From: Bryopsis sp. KO-2023
Lineage: Eukaryota; Chlorophyta; Ulvophyceae; Bryopsidales; Bryopsidaceae
Direction of reading: 5' to 3'
NCBI GenBank assembly: GCA_030272585.1
Contig: BSYQ01000001.1
Location: 10,741,001-10,805,000, forward strand
DNA length: 64,000 nt
Made by a program: the position numbers and the translations under genes. Positions 48,106 through 60,946 of this stretch are shown here, in pieces; positions within the stretch are counted from its first letter, which is position 1, and each line of letters opens with the position of its first letter. The notes beneath the pieces were generated by a model that saw only the letters and a list, made by a program, of their open reading frames with translations, did not search any database and was not told the origin of the DNA.

Positions 48106-50565
48106 GATACACATCAAGGACGGCGGGGTTTTCATCCCTCACTTCTTCTCAAATGCAACATTCATCCTTCTTAACTTCCATCTCTGTTCCTTCAATTTCC
48201 CTAAACATATATTCCTCCACAGACCTCCCTACTTAAGTAGCTTCCTTGTCGCAGCATCACATCAACCCCCCCCCCAAAAAAAAAGAATAGAAATCTGATG
48301 GGGTCAACACCGGAACAAGACAACTCAGCACCGCAGAAAAAGAAATTTTCAATCAACCAATCATAATTCTCCCTGGGAGATCAACAAAAATACCCCACAA
48401 TCCATCCAAAGACATAACAAAATGAGTCAAAGAAAAAATATTATTGACACGTGGTCAGCATCAATTTCAAGAAAATCAGCGGTAGGATAGATAGGCAAAC
48501 ACACACACCCTTGTCTTCCAATTCAGTGAAGTAAAGTTGTCACTCCTCCAAAACCTCCTCTGCAACAATCATCTCTGCCATCGTCATATTGTTCGCATTC
48601 ATACTCACCCTAAAAAGGCCACGCCAAATCAAACGAGCGAGTGCTTTTCTATAGTTTTTATGTTCTTTTTTGGTTCCCTTGTAATGGGAGGAGGGGGGAA
48701 TGCATGAGAACGCCGCCCGATCCATGATCGCCATATTCTGATACATTTGAATTCGTTTTGTGCATGTTGTGTTTTCCAGATGAGCCCCGAACAGAAACAC
48801 CCACCAGTTGGAATTGCCTGTGAAGCGATAACCCCGTTGTACCGACCAGGAGGCAGCGATTATTTGGGGACCGTGATCTTGGGGTATCCGCTTTGGTTCG
48901 AGATGCGAAAACATCTGACGTCCAGAAACAGACAAAAATTCGACAATTTTGTATTCCGTTCATTTCGTTCGACTGTCTCGCTTTCCCTTTGCACCGCGCG
49001 TCCTCTCGTTTGACGATTCTCTTAGGAAATTCGTGAGCACCTTGATTTATTACCCGAAATCCAGATTGATTAAACGGCCACCCCCACCCCCTGAAAATTC
49101 CGTTCCTGGCGATTTTGCTTTAGTAGACGGCGTGCTGCAGTAGCCGACGAAATAATAACCGAATTCTACTGTATAACACAAACAAAACAAAACAGCGTTG
49201 TCCCTTATTTACAAAGTCTTGTGTCAGTCCCGATACACGAAAACGCTGACAGCCGAATTTTGCATCTCTCAAAATACTCAAAAATGTGTTATAAAAAAAC
49301 CAAGCAATGACCAAGCAGCTGATGGTGCCCAATCCAAAAGGAAGGTTTGCTTCACAACCCCTCCAAAGAAATGAACTAGCCAGCGAACCAACCAGCATTC
49401 CTCTACTTTACACCATACAACCCCCCCCCCCCCCCTCCAACATCCAACACCAAAAAGGGCTTCATACATTGCTGGAAATCTATCACGAAATCCATATTAC
49501 AACATCTAAAAAAATAAAAGGTCCAAAAAAGAGTCAGCAAATATTGTCCTGTTTCCCAGGTAATGTCCAGTTTTTACTCTGCTTTGGTTGATCTATCTGT
49601 CCATAAAAATTGCCCTTGCTGAAGCGGTAAATCCATCAAATACTTATGAACATATTATGGGTATTTCTCATATGAATACCAGTGTTCCAACCCCCTCCAC
49701 TAATGGAGGTATAATATTCTACTGAAATCACAAAAATATCCTTGATGCTTGGCTCCTTTCTCTCCTTTTCCCCTCCCTTCTTTTTCCAGAACAACCAAGC
49801 AGGTAGTTCACAGAAGATCCCAATTCAGAATAAAAAAAGCAATTTCACTCCACCTTGTGCCCCTCACATTGTCCTCACACTATACGGATCACCTCTCAAT
49901 CAAACCAGTATTCATCATTAATGGAGCACTCATTATAAACCAAACTCGACATTCCCACCACCCCTGCATTCTTTTTCTTCAAAATTTCGTGCGACTTGTC
50001 CCTTGGTTGGGAAAACCCATCATCAGATTTTCTCTCTCTTTTTCTCTCTTTTTTTTCCAGTTTTTTCCTCCTATTGTCTTGCAAACTGTCGAAAGTCCCC
50101 AGCTCAAAATTTGTTTCTATTCTATCCAGATATGCAACCTAGATCAACCTACACGTCTGTGTACGTGTTTTTTTCTCCCTGGGGATGAAATACTATGGGA
50201 CATTCAGACTCCAAAACCCTACAATAATTATCATGACCAAATGAAATCCCAGCGTATTGAAAGTAGTATTACTTGCTAGTTGTACAGAACTGATGCATCA
50301 GTTACAACTGGAAATATGATATATAATGATAATAATACACAAAAGGGGAAAAAAAGATAAAACAAAACATCGAGGAAAAAACAAAACTGGAGCAAAAAAA
50401 CATGGGGTTGCCTTCAGCATCTAGGAAACGGTCTTCCCCATTCTTCCATTTTTCCTGTAATCCTTTTCTTGACGATACCTGCAGCTCTGGGTAGCTGCAC
50501 ACTTAAAATCTTCTTCAGCGTCAGACATACGGCACAAAGCCCCCTTCTTTTTTCTCGTCTTGTTT

Positions 50566-53500
50566 TCAGTTCTTCAGCTCCATGGTCACCCGCGATCGCA
50601 CGGTGCTGGAAAGCTCCCCCATCAGCGAATCCTCGTCAAAAGCCTTGGCCCTCATCCATTTCTCCTCAAAATGCCCAATAACCTGCTGTTGGGTATCGAC
50701 AGGCACCCCCCAGTCCCCCATCAAATCCAACACCCAGTTCCGCTTGGAGGCCTTCATTTTTCGGAACTCCTCCAGCTCTGCAGTGTCCCTCAGCAACTCG
50801 CTGATGGAGGACTCAATCAGAATGAAGAAATAGATGTTGAAAGTCATGATCACCATGGCGACCAGCATCTCCTCCCATGTGGTCGGCTGAGGATCACCAT
50901 AGCCCACAGTCGTCAGTGTGTCAGAGCACCAGTAGATGGAATCGAGGTATTGGAGGCCGATGCTGGCTTCCAAGGCAGGGGCACGGTCAATATCACGATT
51001 GGATAACCAACTGTCATCTGGTCTGGTTTTTCGCCACACCGCCACAAAGAAATAGAAGCAGCCCAAAACGTTCAGAGTCATGGCCGTCATGTAGACCGTC
51101 AGCATGAAGTAGAACGTCGAATTCGGAGTGTAATCCACGATCACGGGGAGGGCATTGTTACCAGCAAAGCATGTCGAGGCGAGGTCCATCAGGAATAACA
51201 CAAACCTAGGGACGAATCTCAACAGCAGCAGCCACGTGTAGGTATGTTTGGCTCCGTTCCCATCGGCGCCACCCAGAACAGCAAAATACATGAAAAATGG
51301 AAGGATCGAGAGGATGTCAATGATGAAGGTACCACGCATGATGTAATTCTCAAGGACGGGCTTGAACCCCATCACAATGACCTTTTGGTGGTGGTTCTGG
51401 GCGACGAATCCAGTGGCCATGTTCATGAACATGTTCAAAATGAACACAATGCCAGCATACCACTCAAACATGTGGACCCACCACTCCAACTCGACCGACC
51501 TCCCACCGTTGTTGAGACTGATGTAGTCTCTTCCCAAGCCAAAACAGAACACAACCGGGAGGAGGAAGCTTGTGTAGGTGGCATCCATCACCATCATTTT
51601 TGCTGACCAGAAAATCGCAAAAGGATTATCGGGGCTGAGGGGCACCTCCATGCCAGATCTCTTTGCAACCAAATTGGCTCTGTGGTACTCTTCCTCCTTG
51701 GAGGTACCATAGTCCTCGGCTCCAGTGAACAAGGTCCCCCACTTCGCCGAACTCACATCATGATAACGAGCAACGTTACGAAGACTGTATTGTGAATTCA
51801 TCCTAACTTTCATTGTCTTTGGTGCCTTGGCAGCCCCTTTGTCACCCCCCTCAACTCGGGTGTCCAAGAAACCTCCATTCGTCCTGGCCCAGGCTGTCCG
51901 CATCTGATGTTCTTGCCCATCGACCAACTCAATCAACAAGGTGTTGTCATCTCGACAGAGCTCCTCCAGAGCGGACATCTCTAGATGCCACAGGTAGCAT
52001 GCTGTCTTGGCACGGACAGTGACTGGATGAGGCTCCCTGGTCTGCACCAAAGCATAGTCTCCAATGGTGGCATACCCGCTCACGCGTCCTATCTCCTCGC
52101 TTCCCCTCAAAGCAACGAGAGTACCACCCTCAAGTAGATAGATTCCATTTGGAAGGTCATCCATCTCGAACAGATCGTGCCCACTGGCGATTGTCATGGG
52201 AGTCAGACATCCAGCGATCATCTCTTTGCGCATTCTGTCCATGTTCTTGAACAAATCCAGGTGATTCATCACATCCTGGGTTACATACTGCAGAACCGAG
52301 GACCGAATGCCATCGGGCATATCCAACAGGATTTCCACATCCAGATTGTTGGCTGACGAGAGCTTCTCCGAATAGTAAGACCGGACAACCTTTTTCAGAT
52401 CTTGCGTGAATCCTCTGGCATCCATCCATTGAACGACTTGTTTCATTCGAGTGCGGAGGGCATCCATTTTTCGGACATCATCTCTCAAGCTCTTAATGAC
52501 AGTGGATGTGGAAGCAAAAATTACCGAGAACAAGAGCACAGCGACGAACATGACGAACATGGATGCGAGGTCTTCTTGCCATGTGTTGGGCTGGCAGGAA
52601 AACAAAAGTCATTCAGTGTTATTGTGGATAGACCAGGACTTACATACCACAGATTTTGATACATACGGGGATGCACTTAGTTCAGGAAATGTGTACTGGG
52701 GTCATCTGCCGACAGTCGGGGCAGTAATGAGCAGAATCGTACATCGAAATATTAAGAGCAGTGGTGGTTTGAATGATGTACATACCCAAGGATCTCCAAA
52801 ACCAACTGTCGTGAGGGTATCCATTGCCCAGTACACACTGTGCAGGTACCGCATGATTCTCTGATTGTCGAAGAGCAGTTCGCCATCAGTTGTTGGCATG
52901 ATTCTCATTGCAATCCAACTCCTATCCCCGAGCTGTCCACCTTCAGACGTCTCTGCCTTTCCAAGGATGTACAACGCACACCCACACAAGTTTGAGAAGA
53001 ACATGAACACATAGAAAACGTTGAACATCCAGAGCAACGTGGGTGCCTTCAAGATGCGGCCAAATCCATCGGGTGCCCTGAGCATCCAGCCCAGCTGCTT
53101 GGTACTGACGGAGAAGGAAACATTCCAGATCAGCCGCAAGACGCGGAACACACGGAAGAGCCTCAGCATGCGAAGAATGGAGAGCGTCAATTGGGCATTT
53201 TCGTCTGGACCAGGGACAAACCACAGCAAAAATTAGGAGTTCTTCAGCAAAGAAAGGAAAAATCCAGTGAGCAACCCACACAGCTCGAATGATGATCAAT
53301 GTCTATTTATGTCTGCCATGAGCCATGTTTTTTGTGCATGAGCTGTACACAAACACGCAAGGAAGGGTTTGAAAATCCACCAACTATGTCACTTACTCCC
53401 GCCTTCCGCCCGAGCAATGATCTCATAGAAGAAAGGCAACACGGACAGGACATCTGTCAAAACTCCACCATGGAAAATATAATGCACGAGAACATCTTTC

Positions 53501-56500
53501 CGCCTCATCACAACAGTGCTCCTGTGGTCATACTGGGCAATGTACCCAGTCGTCATGTTCAGAATCATGCTCAGAATAAAAATGACCCCAGCGACGACCT
53601 CCAGACCAAAAGCCCAATCTGGCAAGAGATCATCCTTTTCGTCCAGAACAAAAGCAACCAGGGCAGGCATGACGAAGGCGGTATAGACAGCATCGAAAGC
53701 AAACATGAACCAGGACGAGTACAGGGAGACGAGGCTGTGCGGGTTGATGATGAGCGGGCTCATTCTCTCTGATTCTGGCACGCCCATGAGACGGAACCAT
53801 TCAGCAGGACTGACATCAAAGCTCCTGGGCTGGTAAGCCATCGGAGGCAGGGGATCACTGAAGTGCGCATTGCTCAGGGTGCCCATCGACTTCTCTGACG
53901 TAACCTTCCTGAGAGAGCTCGTCCTCCTCTTCAGTGGCGAACCTAACCCATTGTCAGCAAATCTCAGCTTGGGGGTATATCACTAACAGCATTTGCTTAT
54001 AGCACTCAATGGGGTCGCTGGTGGTGTTCTGGTCCATCAAGAGTTACCTTGGACGTTCGCAGATCCTGCATGCATTCCATTGAGGATTGATTGCAGAGTT
54101 TCTTTGGTGCCAGGATGCTTTTTCTCAACAGTGTCGAGAGACACAGCATCCAAAAGCCACAGAAAGCAAGAGGATTCGCTCTCGACTGTGAACTCACGTC
54201 GTGGTTGACTGTCCTCCCCATGAGCAGATATGACTTCCTCACCAATCGTTGATGGTCCCTGCATCTTGGCTCGATTCACACCATTCTCTGTGGCCACCAC
54301 ACTTCCAAACTCCAAGATATAGAGCGATTGAGCTGGATCCCCTTCGCCGTAGAGTTTGGCCTCTTGAGAACACAGTGATGGTTTCAACATGGACGACACT
54401 GACAGAAGGACATCTGGAGTGAAACACTCAAAAAGCTCCATCTTCTTATACACAGGCTCCAGCATGCAATGGACCACCTCTCCCCTGACGTTGGTGGGAA
54501 GTCCTTCCAAGATTTCGGCCTCATCGAAGTCGACAATTCTACTCCACATCTCCGTGTAAAAACTCTGGACGACGCTCTGCAGGTGCCTAGGGAGTTTCCT
54601 GGTCAAAAAGAAAGACTCCATGGCCTTCATCTTCAGTCGATTGGTGTCTGCTCTCTCCACGACATTCCTGGAGCTCTTGAACAGGTCCAAAGTGGCTCCA
54701 ATGATGAATCCAAAGTAGTAAACCTGGAAAACCATCACAATCAAGGCGGCGATCTCTTCGTTCCATGTAACTGGATGGGGCTCCCCATTTCCGTTGGTCA
54801 GCAACACATCGATGCCGTAGAAAATGCAAGCCACCCAGTGTTCCCATTCAGAAGGCCCATGGTCAATATCTCCTCCCAGCAAAGTGTAACAGTTGAGACA
54901 ATTGGCACCATCGTCATTTCCGACTGCTCCTTGCACAGCTCGGGGCAAATGAATTCTAAGAGCTACCCAACTCTCATCCAGCCCCCTCCATCGGGCAACG
55001 ACATACATCAAAGCTCCGATCCAGTTGATCACTCCAAAGAGAGTGTAGATCACATATCCGAAATAAACGAAAGTTGGCTGGACCCAGTCGAAGAAAGGAT
55101 ACGTCGGGATGCTCCAGTGGTTGATAACCGAGTTCAAGTAGATCTCCTTCAAAATCCAGTAAACTCGACCATATCTAGCGTGCAGCCTCAAAATGTTCAG
55201 AATCTGATCAGCTTGGTCACCTGTGGCACCGATCAAGAAGTCACTCACGCATTCTGAGAACAATCGGAATGTCAGAGTGAAATGTCAAACTGTGCATATC
55301 CAAATAAAAAAAAAACAGATATAGCAGACACCAAGAGATATTTCACTTTTCCCCTGAAACAAAAAAATCACAATCATCCGACACAGGAAACTGCCTACTA
55401 TGTCTTTAGCCATGGGTTGAAATTAATACGAGAAATGTGATTACCTGGGACGTCGCGTACAACACAGATTTCATAAACGAATGGAATGACGGAAACCAAA
55501 TCCACCAGGAATCCACCCTGTGTCAAGTAGTACTTGAACACTTTGGAAGGATCTTTGACCACGAGGGCCTTGTTGCTGTGAGAAACCACAAATCCAGTGA
55601 TGAAGCCAGAAACCATGTCCAGAAAGTAGACAACACCAGCAATCCACAGCAAGGCACGCCCCCAACCATGGCTGTCCTTGATGTTTGTGTAATCCACCGT
55701 TGTCTGCTCAGAACCTTCTGGAATGATGGACAGAGGGTACGGCTCTTTGGGGTCGTTGTCAATGACGAATTGAATGATTTGAGGGAGGACACAGACAGCG
55801 AAGACAAGGTCAAATATTGCCATGAACCAGGTCCAGTAGACAGACAGCTTGGAAGTTGGGTTGATGAGGACTCCAGAATTGCCCTTCATGGAACACACAC
55901 ACACACAAACAACTGGATTAAGGAAGGTGCACCTACCGACAACACAGTACCTAGCCTGAGACAGGGCACAGAAGTAAGTTGGATACATATCTGTTTTTTT
56001 TTCTATTATAGAATGCAAGCATAGTGGTTTTCTGAAAACGGCAGAAGGCCCCAGGTGGAACTCTCGAATGCTCACATTCTTCTGTGCATCTTCGACATAT
56101 TGGCCCCATTCTTCAGCATTGACTCGGAGAAGCTTCTGCGACGGCTGGAACAGACCTAGCTTGGTTGGGTCATACATACCTTCCACCACTTGCTTGAAGG
56201 TCAGCACTGCATCAGCAAAAACGAAATCCAATTCATGAAAAAAAAAAAAAAAACCTCCAGATTATACCATATCCAACAAAGTTCAGAAGCCTTCTTTTTT
56301 CTGTATGAGAAATGCTGGCATTGCGTTGAGAGACATGCAACATTCAAAAAAACGAACACACCTGGGGATGATGTTCTTTGCTTCAGAACGTCTGTTGCAA
56401 ACTCGTTGAGAGATCCATCATTGAGATTGACCTTGGCAGCTTTTTTCTTATTCTCCACACCTGGGCTGACTCCAAACTCTGTTGCCAAGGTATCACTCTC

Positions 56501-59500
56501 TTTCATCATGAAACCCCATGCACGAGAAGCTAAATCTGCCTCAGGCAAATCAGAAACCCTACAACACACCAGCCATCTCAGTTGTTGGAGGGTGGATGCT
56601 AGAATTTGCCCTTCATCGCATAGATCCATACCATCCAGAAGCATAACTTACTTGACCTCCCAAACTTCGCATTTTTCCATCGCGATTGGAGTAGTAAGCC
56701 TCCTGCTGAAAGCTGGGTGAGTAGGTGCAAAAAGAGCTGAAAGACCAACCACCTGGGAGCGGCCCACATCATGCACACCACCGGAAGAACTGGTGATTCT
56801 CGCATGGCCAGATTCGACGACAAAAAACGAATCTGCCACGCTGCCCTGCAAAAAAAAATCGAAAATGTTGCTCATGATATGCATGGAGGACTGGGTTAAA
56901 GGGGCAATCGGAATAATGATGCTGAGCCAGTTGTATGGTTCAGGGAAACTGTCAGCCTACCTCGATAAACAAAGAATCCCCAGGGGCAATCTTTTTTGGC
57001 TTCATCTTGGAAGCGATGGCTGCCCGGATGTCACTGCTCAGCTCTTTTAAGAAAGCAGCATCCCTCACAACAGGCTCACCCTTGATAGTAAGGATATCAT
57101 CGCGTATGTCCTCTGGAATCTCAGACAAAAACTCCGCAGCATCCCAACCACCCTCTTTTGACCACAATCCCAGGTAGAAGAGCTGAATTTACAGTATGGG
57201 TGGGGAAACCAAGCAACAGTTCTCAGTCAGACATAGTGCAAAGTAAGGTAGGTCATCATGCACTGATTGCATTACATCCATTTGAGTTGCATGGCATCCA
57301 ACTCAAATGTCAAACAACAGTTGGAACAGCACTTGTCAGCGAAAACGACCGGCTATCCTGTAAAAAGCATCTAGAAACGATATCACACCTTGACTTTCAT
57401 TCGGAGCCTGTGGTTCAGCTTTCTGCTATCCATCCAAGCTGCCAAATTGCCCATTTTCCCTCTGAACTCAGCAGGAGTGGTGGACTCATGAACTTGACTC
57501 AGAACATTTCCAAAGAGGCCCGCAGTCAAAGAGAAAAAGAAGATGTACAAATACTCAATGAACAGAACTATGACTTGCTCCACCCAACGGATGGGGGCAG
57601 GATTTCCGAATCCAAGGGTGGTCCAGGTGTCCATAGCCCAGAACAAACTGTCCAAGTACTTTCTCCACTGTGTAGCTTCGAGCAATGGAGTGTCAATGTG
57701 GTAGCCATCAGCAACAGCTCCATCACGCCCAGCAACCCAACTGTTTTCTTCACCCTCCCATCTGGCGACCGTGAAAAGACCACAGGCCATGATGTTCATG
57801 CAGCCCAGAATGGTGTGCATCAGAATTCCACACAGGAGAGCCATGTTTGGAATGCGATCCCAGTTGGATGCGTTGGGGTAGTGCCCCGACAGTGACTTCA
57901 TGTAGATCCAAATGCTGAATCGAATCACATACAGGAGACGGAGCAGCCTCAAAATGCACAGGACTTGATCTGCTTGATCCCCTGTTTCCACACACAACAC
58001 CCATTCGGTTTATCATCCAAAAAAGACATACAGTCGGGTCACCCAATACCGCCGCTTTGAATAGCGCCGTACTCGATATAACGCCGGTTTGAAACTGAGA
58101 AAATCTTGGCACACCTTCAATGTGATCCTAGATGTGGCTGAGAGACTGTAGAACTAGGACAGAAGTGTGAAACCATAGGAAAACAACTTTAAAAACACCA
58201 AAAATCTTCCATTAGACCAGTTGTACAACTGTCGTGACCAAAATCGTCTGATTTCGGACACGCAAAATCATTGTTCCAGTCATTGCATCAAAAGAGGACT
58301 TGAATCGATGTCTTTCGATTTGAAAATTTGGTAGCAATTTTTTCAAGTGTTTTCCAACACTCCTTCAAATTTTTGTGATTTTTGGGTTATTTGGGGTGTG
58401 TTTGTTAGGGGCCTGGATTTGTCCAATCTTTTGCTGTTGGTTGGACAAATCTAGCCTCATCTTTCATCCACTTCCTCAATTACATTGCACTCAAAAACAT
58501 GCCCACGGGGTCGTGGTTCTCTCAAATAAATTAGCGCACTTCAAAAATACCCAGCACGGCGGCAACAGACACGAATTACAGGCGAAAAATCGACGATTCA
58601 GACGATTTTTCGCCTGAATTAAGTCACGATTCGTCGATTACTCACAATTTACGCAGGCAATCGAAACAAAACTTTGATGGTGGCTGTGCAATGTTTTTAA
58701 CATACTACAGTTAAAATTTCGAGGCGTTTTAGAAAGTGGTTGCCTAAAAATTTGGGATAAAAAAATACTCTCTTATTGGCAACTTTTTGGTCACGAGAGT
58801 TGTACTGTGAGATATCCCGAGAACTACACTACAACTGGTCATTACACCACAGAAATGTAAGCTCACTTTCTTGAAAAGAACACAACAAAGAACCCTACAT
58901 CTTCCAACGTCATTTGCGTTTTCTTCTGGAAACTCTTCTTCAGAATCGCTTGCTGTAAGTTCAAACGTTTTCGCTTTGGAGGCATGGCTACGGCTGCGAA
59001 TTTGCTTGCCAGCGCCAAATGATTTCGATGTGACTGCGGCTGCGAATTTGCTTGCCAGCGATTTCATTCGATTAGACTTTTGTGTCATTTTCGACCTATA
59101 ATGTGAATACCGCCGTACTCGATATACCGCCGGTTTTCTTGAGCTGACACACACCGGCGGTATTGCGTGACCCGACTGTAGTCGGCCAGTGCCAGCAGCT
59201 GTGAACGCATCATTGGTTGCATCTTCAGGGAAGATGTTGGGTACAGTAGCTCACCGATTGTGTCGGAGGTGATGGCAATCTCGTAGATGAATGCCAAAAC
59301 GGATATGAAATCGACAATGAAGGACCCTCCCGCCAGGGGATTCAAATACCGCTTCATGATATACTGTCGATCCATGACCACCGACTCTTTCCCAGGACCA
59401 GCAACAACAACCCCTGAGTTCAGTTTGAAGGCGATGTCGACAAGGTATATGGCACCAGCAAGCCAATTCCAAGCTCTGGCCCACCCTGCACCTTCACCCC

Positions 59501-60336
59501 CCATGAGCTTGATTTCCCTGATTTCATTTTCACTTCCTTCGATTGTGATGTCCTTGGTGGAATTATTGCAAACGAACCCGATCATGACGGGGAGGATGAA
59601 TGGGAGGTAGATGAAATCAAAAATGAGGACCGAGTACGACCACACGAGTGCAATGAGGCTGTGTGGGTGGAACATCCCCTTGGACTACAAGCAGCCAAAG
59701 AAAAAGTTAATCAACCTTGCAAAAATAATGAATTTGAGACCTGAATTTCAGTCTGGGAAGGAAGTTGCTAGGTCAGACTGGGCTGAGACAAAGGGAGGCT
59801 GATTTGGGTTTCGTTATGAATGTAAATAAGGACACTAGGTCAAGGGATTCGGGAGGTTGTTGGGAAAAGTCCGTGTTCGGAGGGGTGTCATTCCCTGTAA
59901 ACTTGCGCTTCGACGAAAAGATATTTGTTGACGTCAGCTGAAAAGACCGTAATACATGGCGGCTCCACCGAATTTATTACGAAATATATCTCCGCCGCCC
60001 TGTTCGCTGCGGGTGTTTTTTTCTCGGCCACCACACAAACGTAAACAGTCCCGATCGCAGATCTAATCCTGTGCGGCGAAGAGAGTCGCGGCAAAGGAAA
60101 CAAAGGAAATGCGGATAGACCTTAAGCGGACGTGATGTCGAATTCGAATTCGCCATCCACGAAAGGAAAATAAATTCGGGGCCAGTCGAAGCGAAAAGAT
60201 GAAACTCAGGACCAACCTGGGGACGCTTGCCTTCCTTCCGTTTTAGTCCTTCATAGACTTCCGCAGAAACTTCTTCACGCTGATTCGCTGCGTATGGCTG
60301 TGTCCTTTCGAGGGTTGCACTCCCGAGCAGCCCCAT
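50566..60336 (-). CDS. CNGK: four-repeat cyclic-nucleotide-gated K+ channel (CNGK-like), about 2173 residues
   Basis: Twelve exons on the minus strand: 60336-60217, 59684-59255, 57981-57389, 57182-56961, 56845-56652, 56558-56362, 56206-56076, 55883-55445, 55253-54048, 53942-53397, 53204-52786 and 52590-50566 (TGA). They total 6522 bases, exactly 2174 codons. Four S1-S6 units lie in one chain. Pore filters are TTLGFGNP (residue about 304), LLTNGNGEP (about 926), TTVGFGDP (about 1491) and TTVGYGDP (about 2059). S4 is Arg-rich in repeat 3 (LRMLRLFRVFRVLRL) and weaker in the others. Repeats 1-3 are each followed by a C-linker and a cyclic-nucleotide-binding fold; repeat 4 ends in a C-linker. The best cAMP/cGMP pocket is in repeat 2 (IGEEVIS...RREF). 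The architecture is that of animal sperm CNGK, whose single-chain form sets flagellar membrane voltage. Orthology is not proven. Confidence 0.9.
58031..59178. mobile_element. TA-flanked DNA transposon (non-autonomous, mariner/pogo-like) in a channel intron
   Basis: The left end begins CAGTCGGGTCACCCAATACC. The right end is its inverse (GGTATTGCGTGACCCGACTG), matching over the first 24 bases with one mismatch. The element is 1148 bases and is flanked by TA on both sides (58029-58030 and 59179-59180), the target duplication of Tc1/mariner/pogo elements. A second shared motif (GTACTCGATATA) lies inside each end. An inner minus-strand frame at 58744-59154 has a basic, Ser-rich part (RMKSLASKFAAAVTSKSFG) that may be a transposase remnant. 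No catalytic DDE core is visible. It sits wholly in the intron between repeat 1 S3 and S4. Confidence 0.8.
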
Positions 60337-60946
60337 GTTTTGACCCAACAGAGTCCTCAACAACTCGCAGCCTTTTAAGCTGACAAACACCTCCCCTGGT
60401 GTTGGTCGACACCTGTGGCCCGGTCTCTTTGTGCCAGGTCTGCTTGGCTTAGAGGGTTGGGACTCCCAATCTGGCTGAAAGTCTACCCTTTGCCCCAACA
60501 ATATGATGCGAACGAACTGCCGACAGCACAATGTCTTTGTCCACAACCGCAACAGCGAGGGTCGACGAGCCAGTAGCACGTGGTGGCGTGCGGCGGATAA
60601 AACCCGGTACCGGTATCGGGAAGTTCTCTGTCCACAGCTCCATCCGCAGCCGCATTCCTTAGTCACGGCTTAGTCCGTGTGTTGGTCTCAACCTGTTCGT
60701 CTTACCACATGTCCGCGTATCTTTTATTCATGCATGTAACAGACAGACAGAGATCTGGAAAAGGTTGGTTTGAAAGATGAGTAAGTGTGGGATATTGCAA
60801 GGATAAGAAAGTGAACTTGGTTTGCTGTGTGTGGCTTTTTCTTACACAAGCCCGTCTCGAGCACTCTGGCTTTTACTTGAGGGCATAGTCCTGTCATCTG
60901 CATAGAGCAGAGGTTCTGTCGTTTCCAGCCCTGGTACCGGGACAAT
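60337..60946. promoter_or_regulatory. divergent upstream region (channel / Asp-rich gene B)
   Basis: About 610 bases lie between the start codons of the minus-strand channel and the plus-strand Asp-rich gene B. The channel frame stays open upstream of its first ATG as far as 60666 but has no further ATG, so that part is taken as 5' UTR. No core promoter motif stood out. Confidence 0.35.

Larger units (their letters stand above)
47172..50565. other. 3.4 kb gene-poor region with repeats
   Basis: No gene is supported. The region holds two tRNA-like T-arms (about 47848-48100), a 32-base tandem duplication at about 47715-47778, and C- and T-tracts. A plus-strand frame at 48780-49015 has a few ordered-looking residues but no similarity I can name. 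Confidence 0.5.

Noticed and set aside
48747-49013. Plus-strand frame with an ordered look (ILGYPLWFEMRK)
   Set aside because: No family similarity, no splice sites that extend it, and it lies in a repeat-bearing region. It could be an old element fragment but is unsupported.
58744-59154. Treating the frame inside the transposon as an exon of the channel
   Set aside because: The channel exons on either side join in phase without it, and it lies between the inverted ends of the element.
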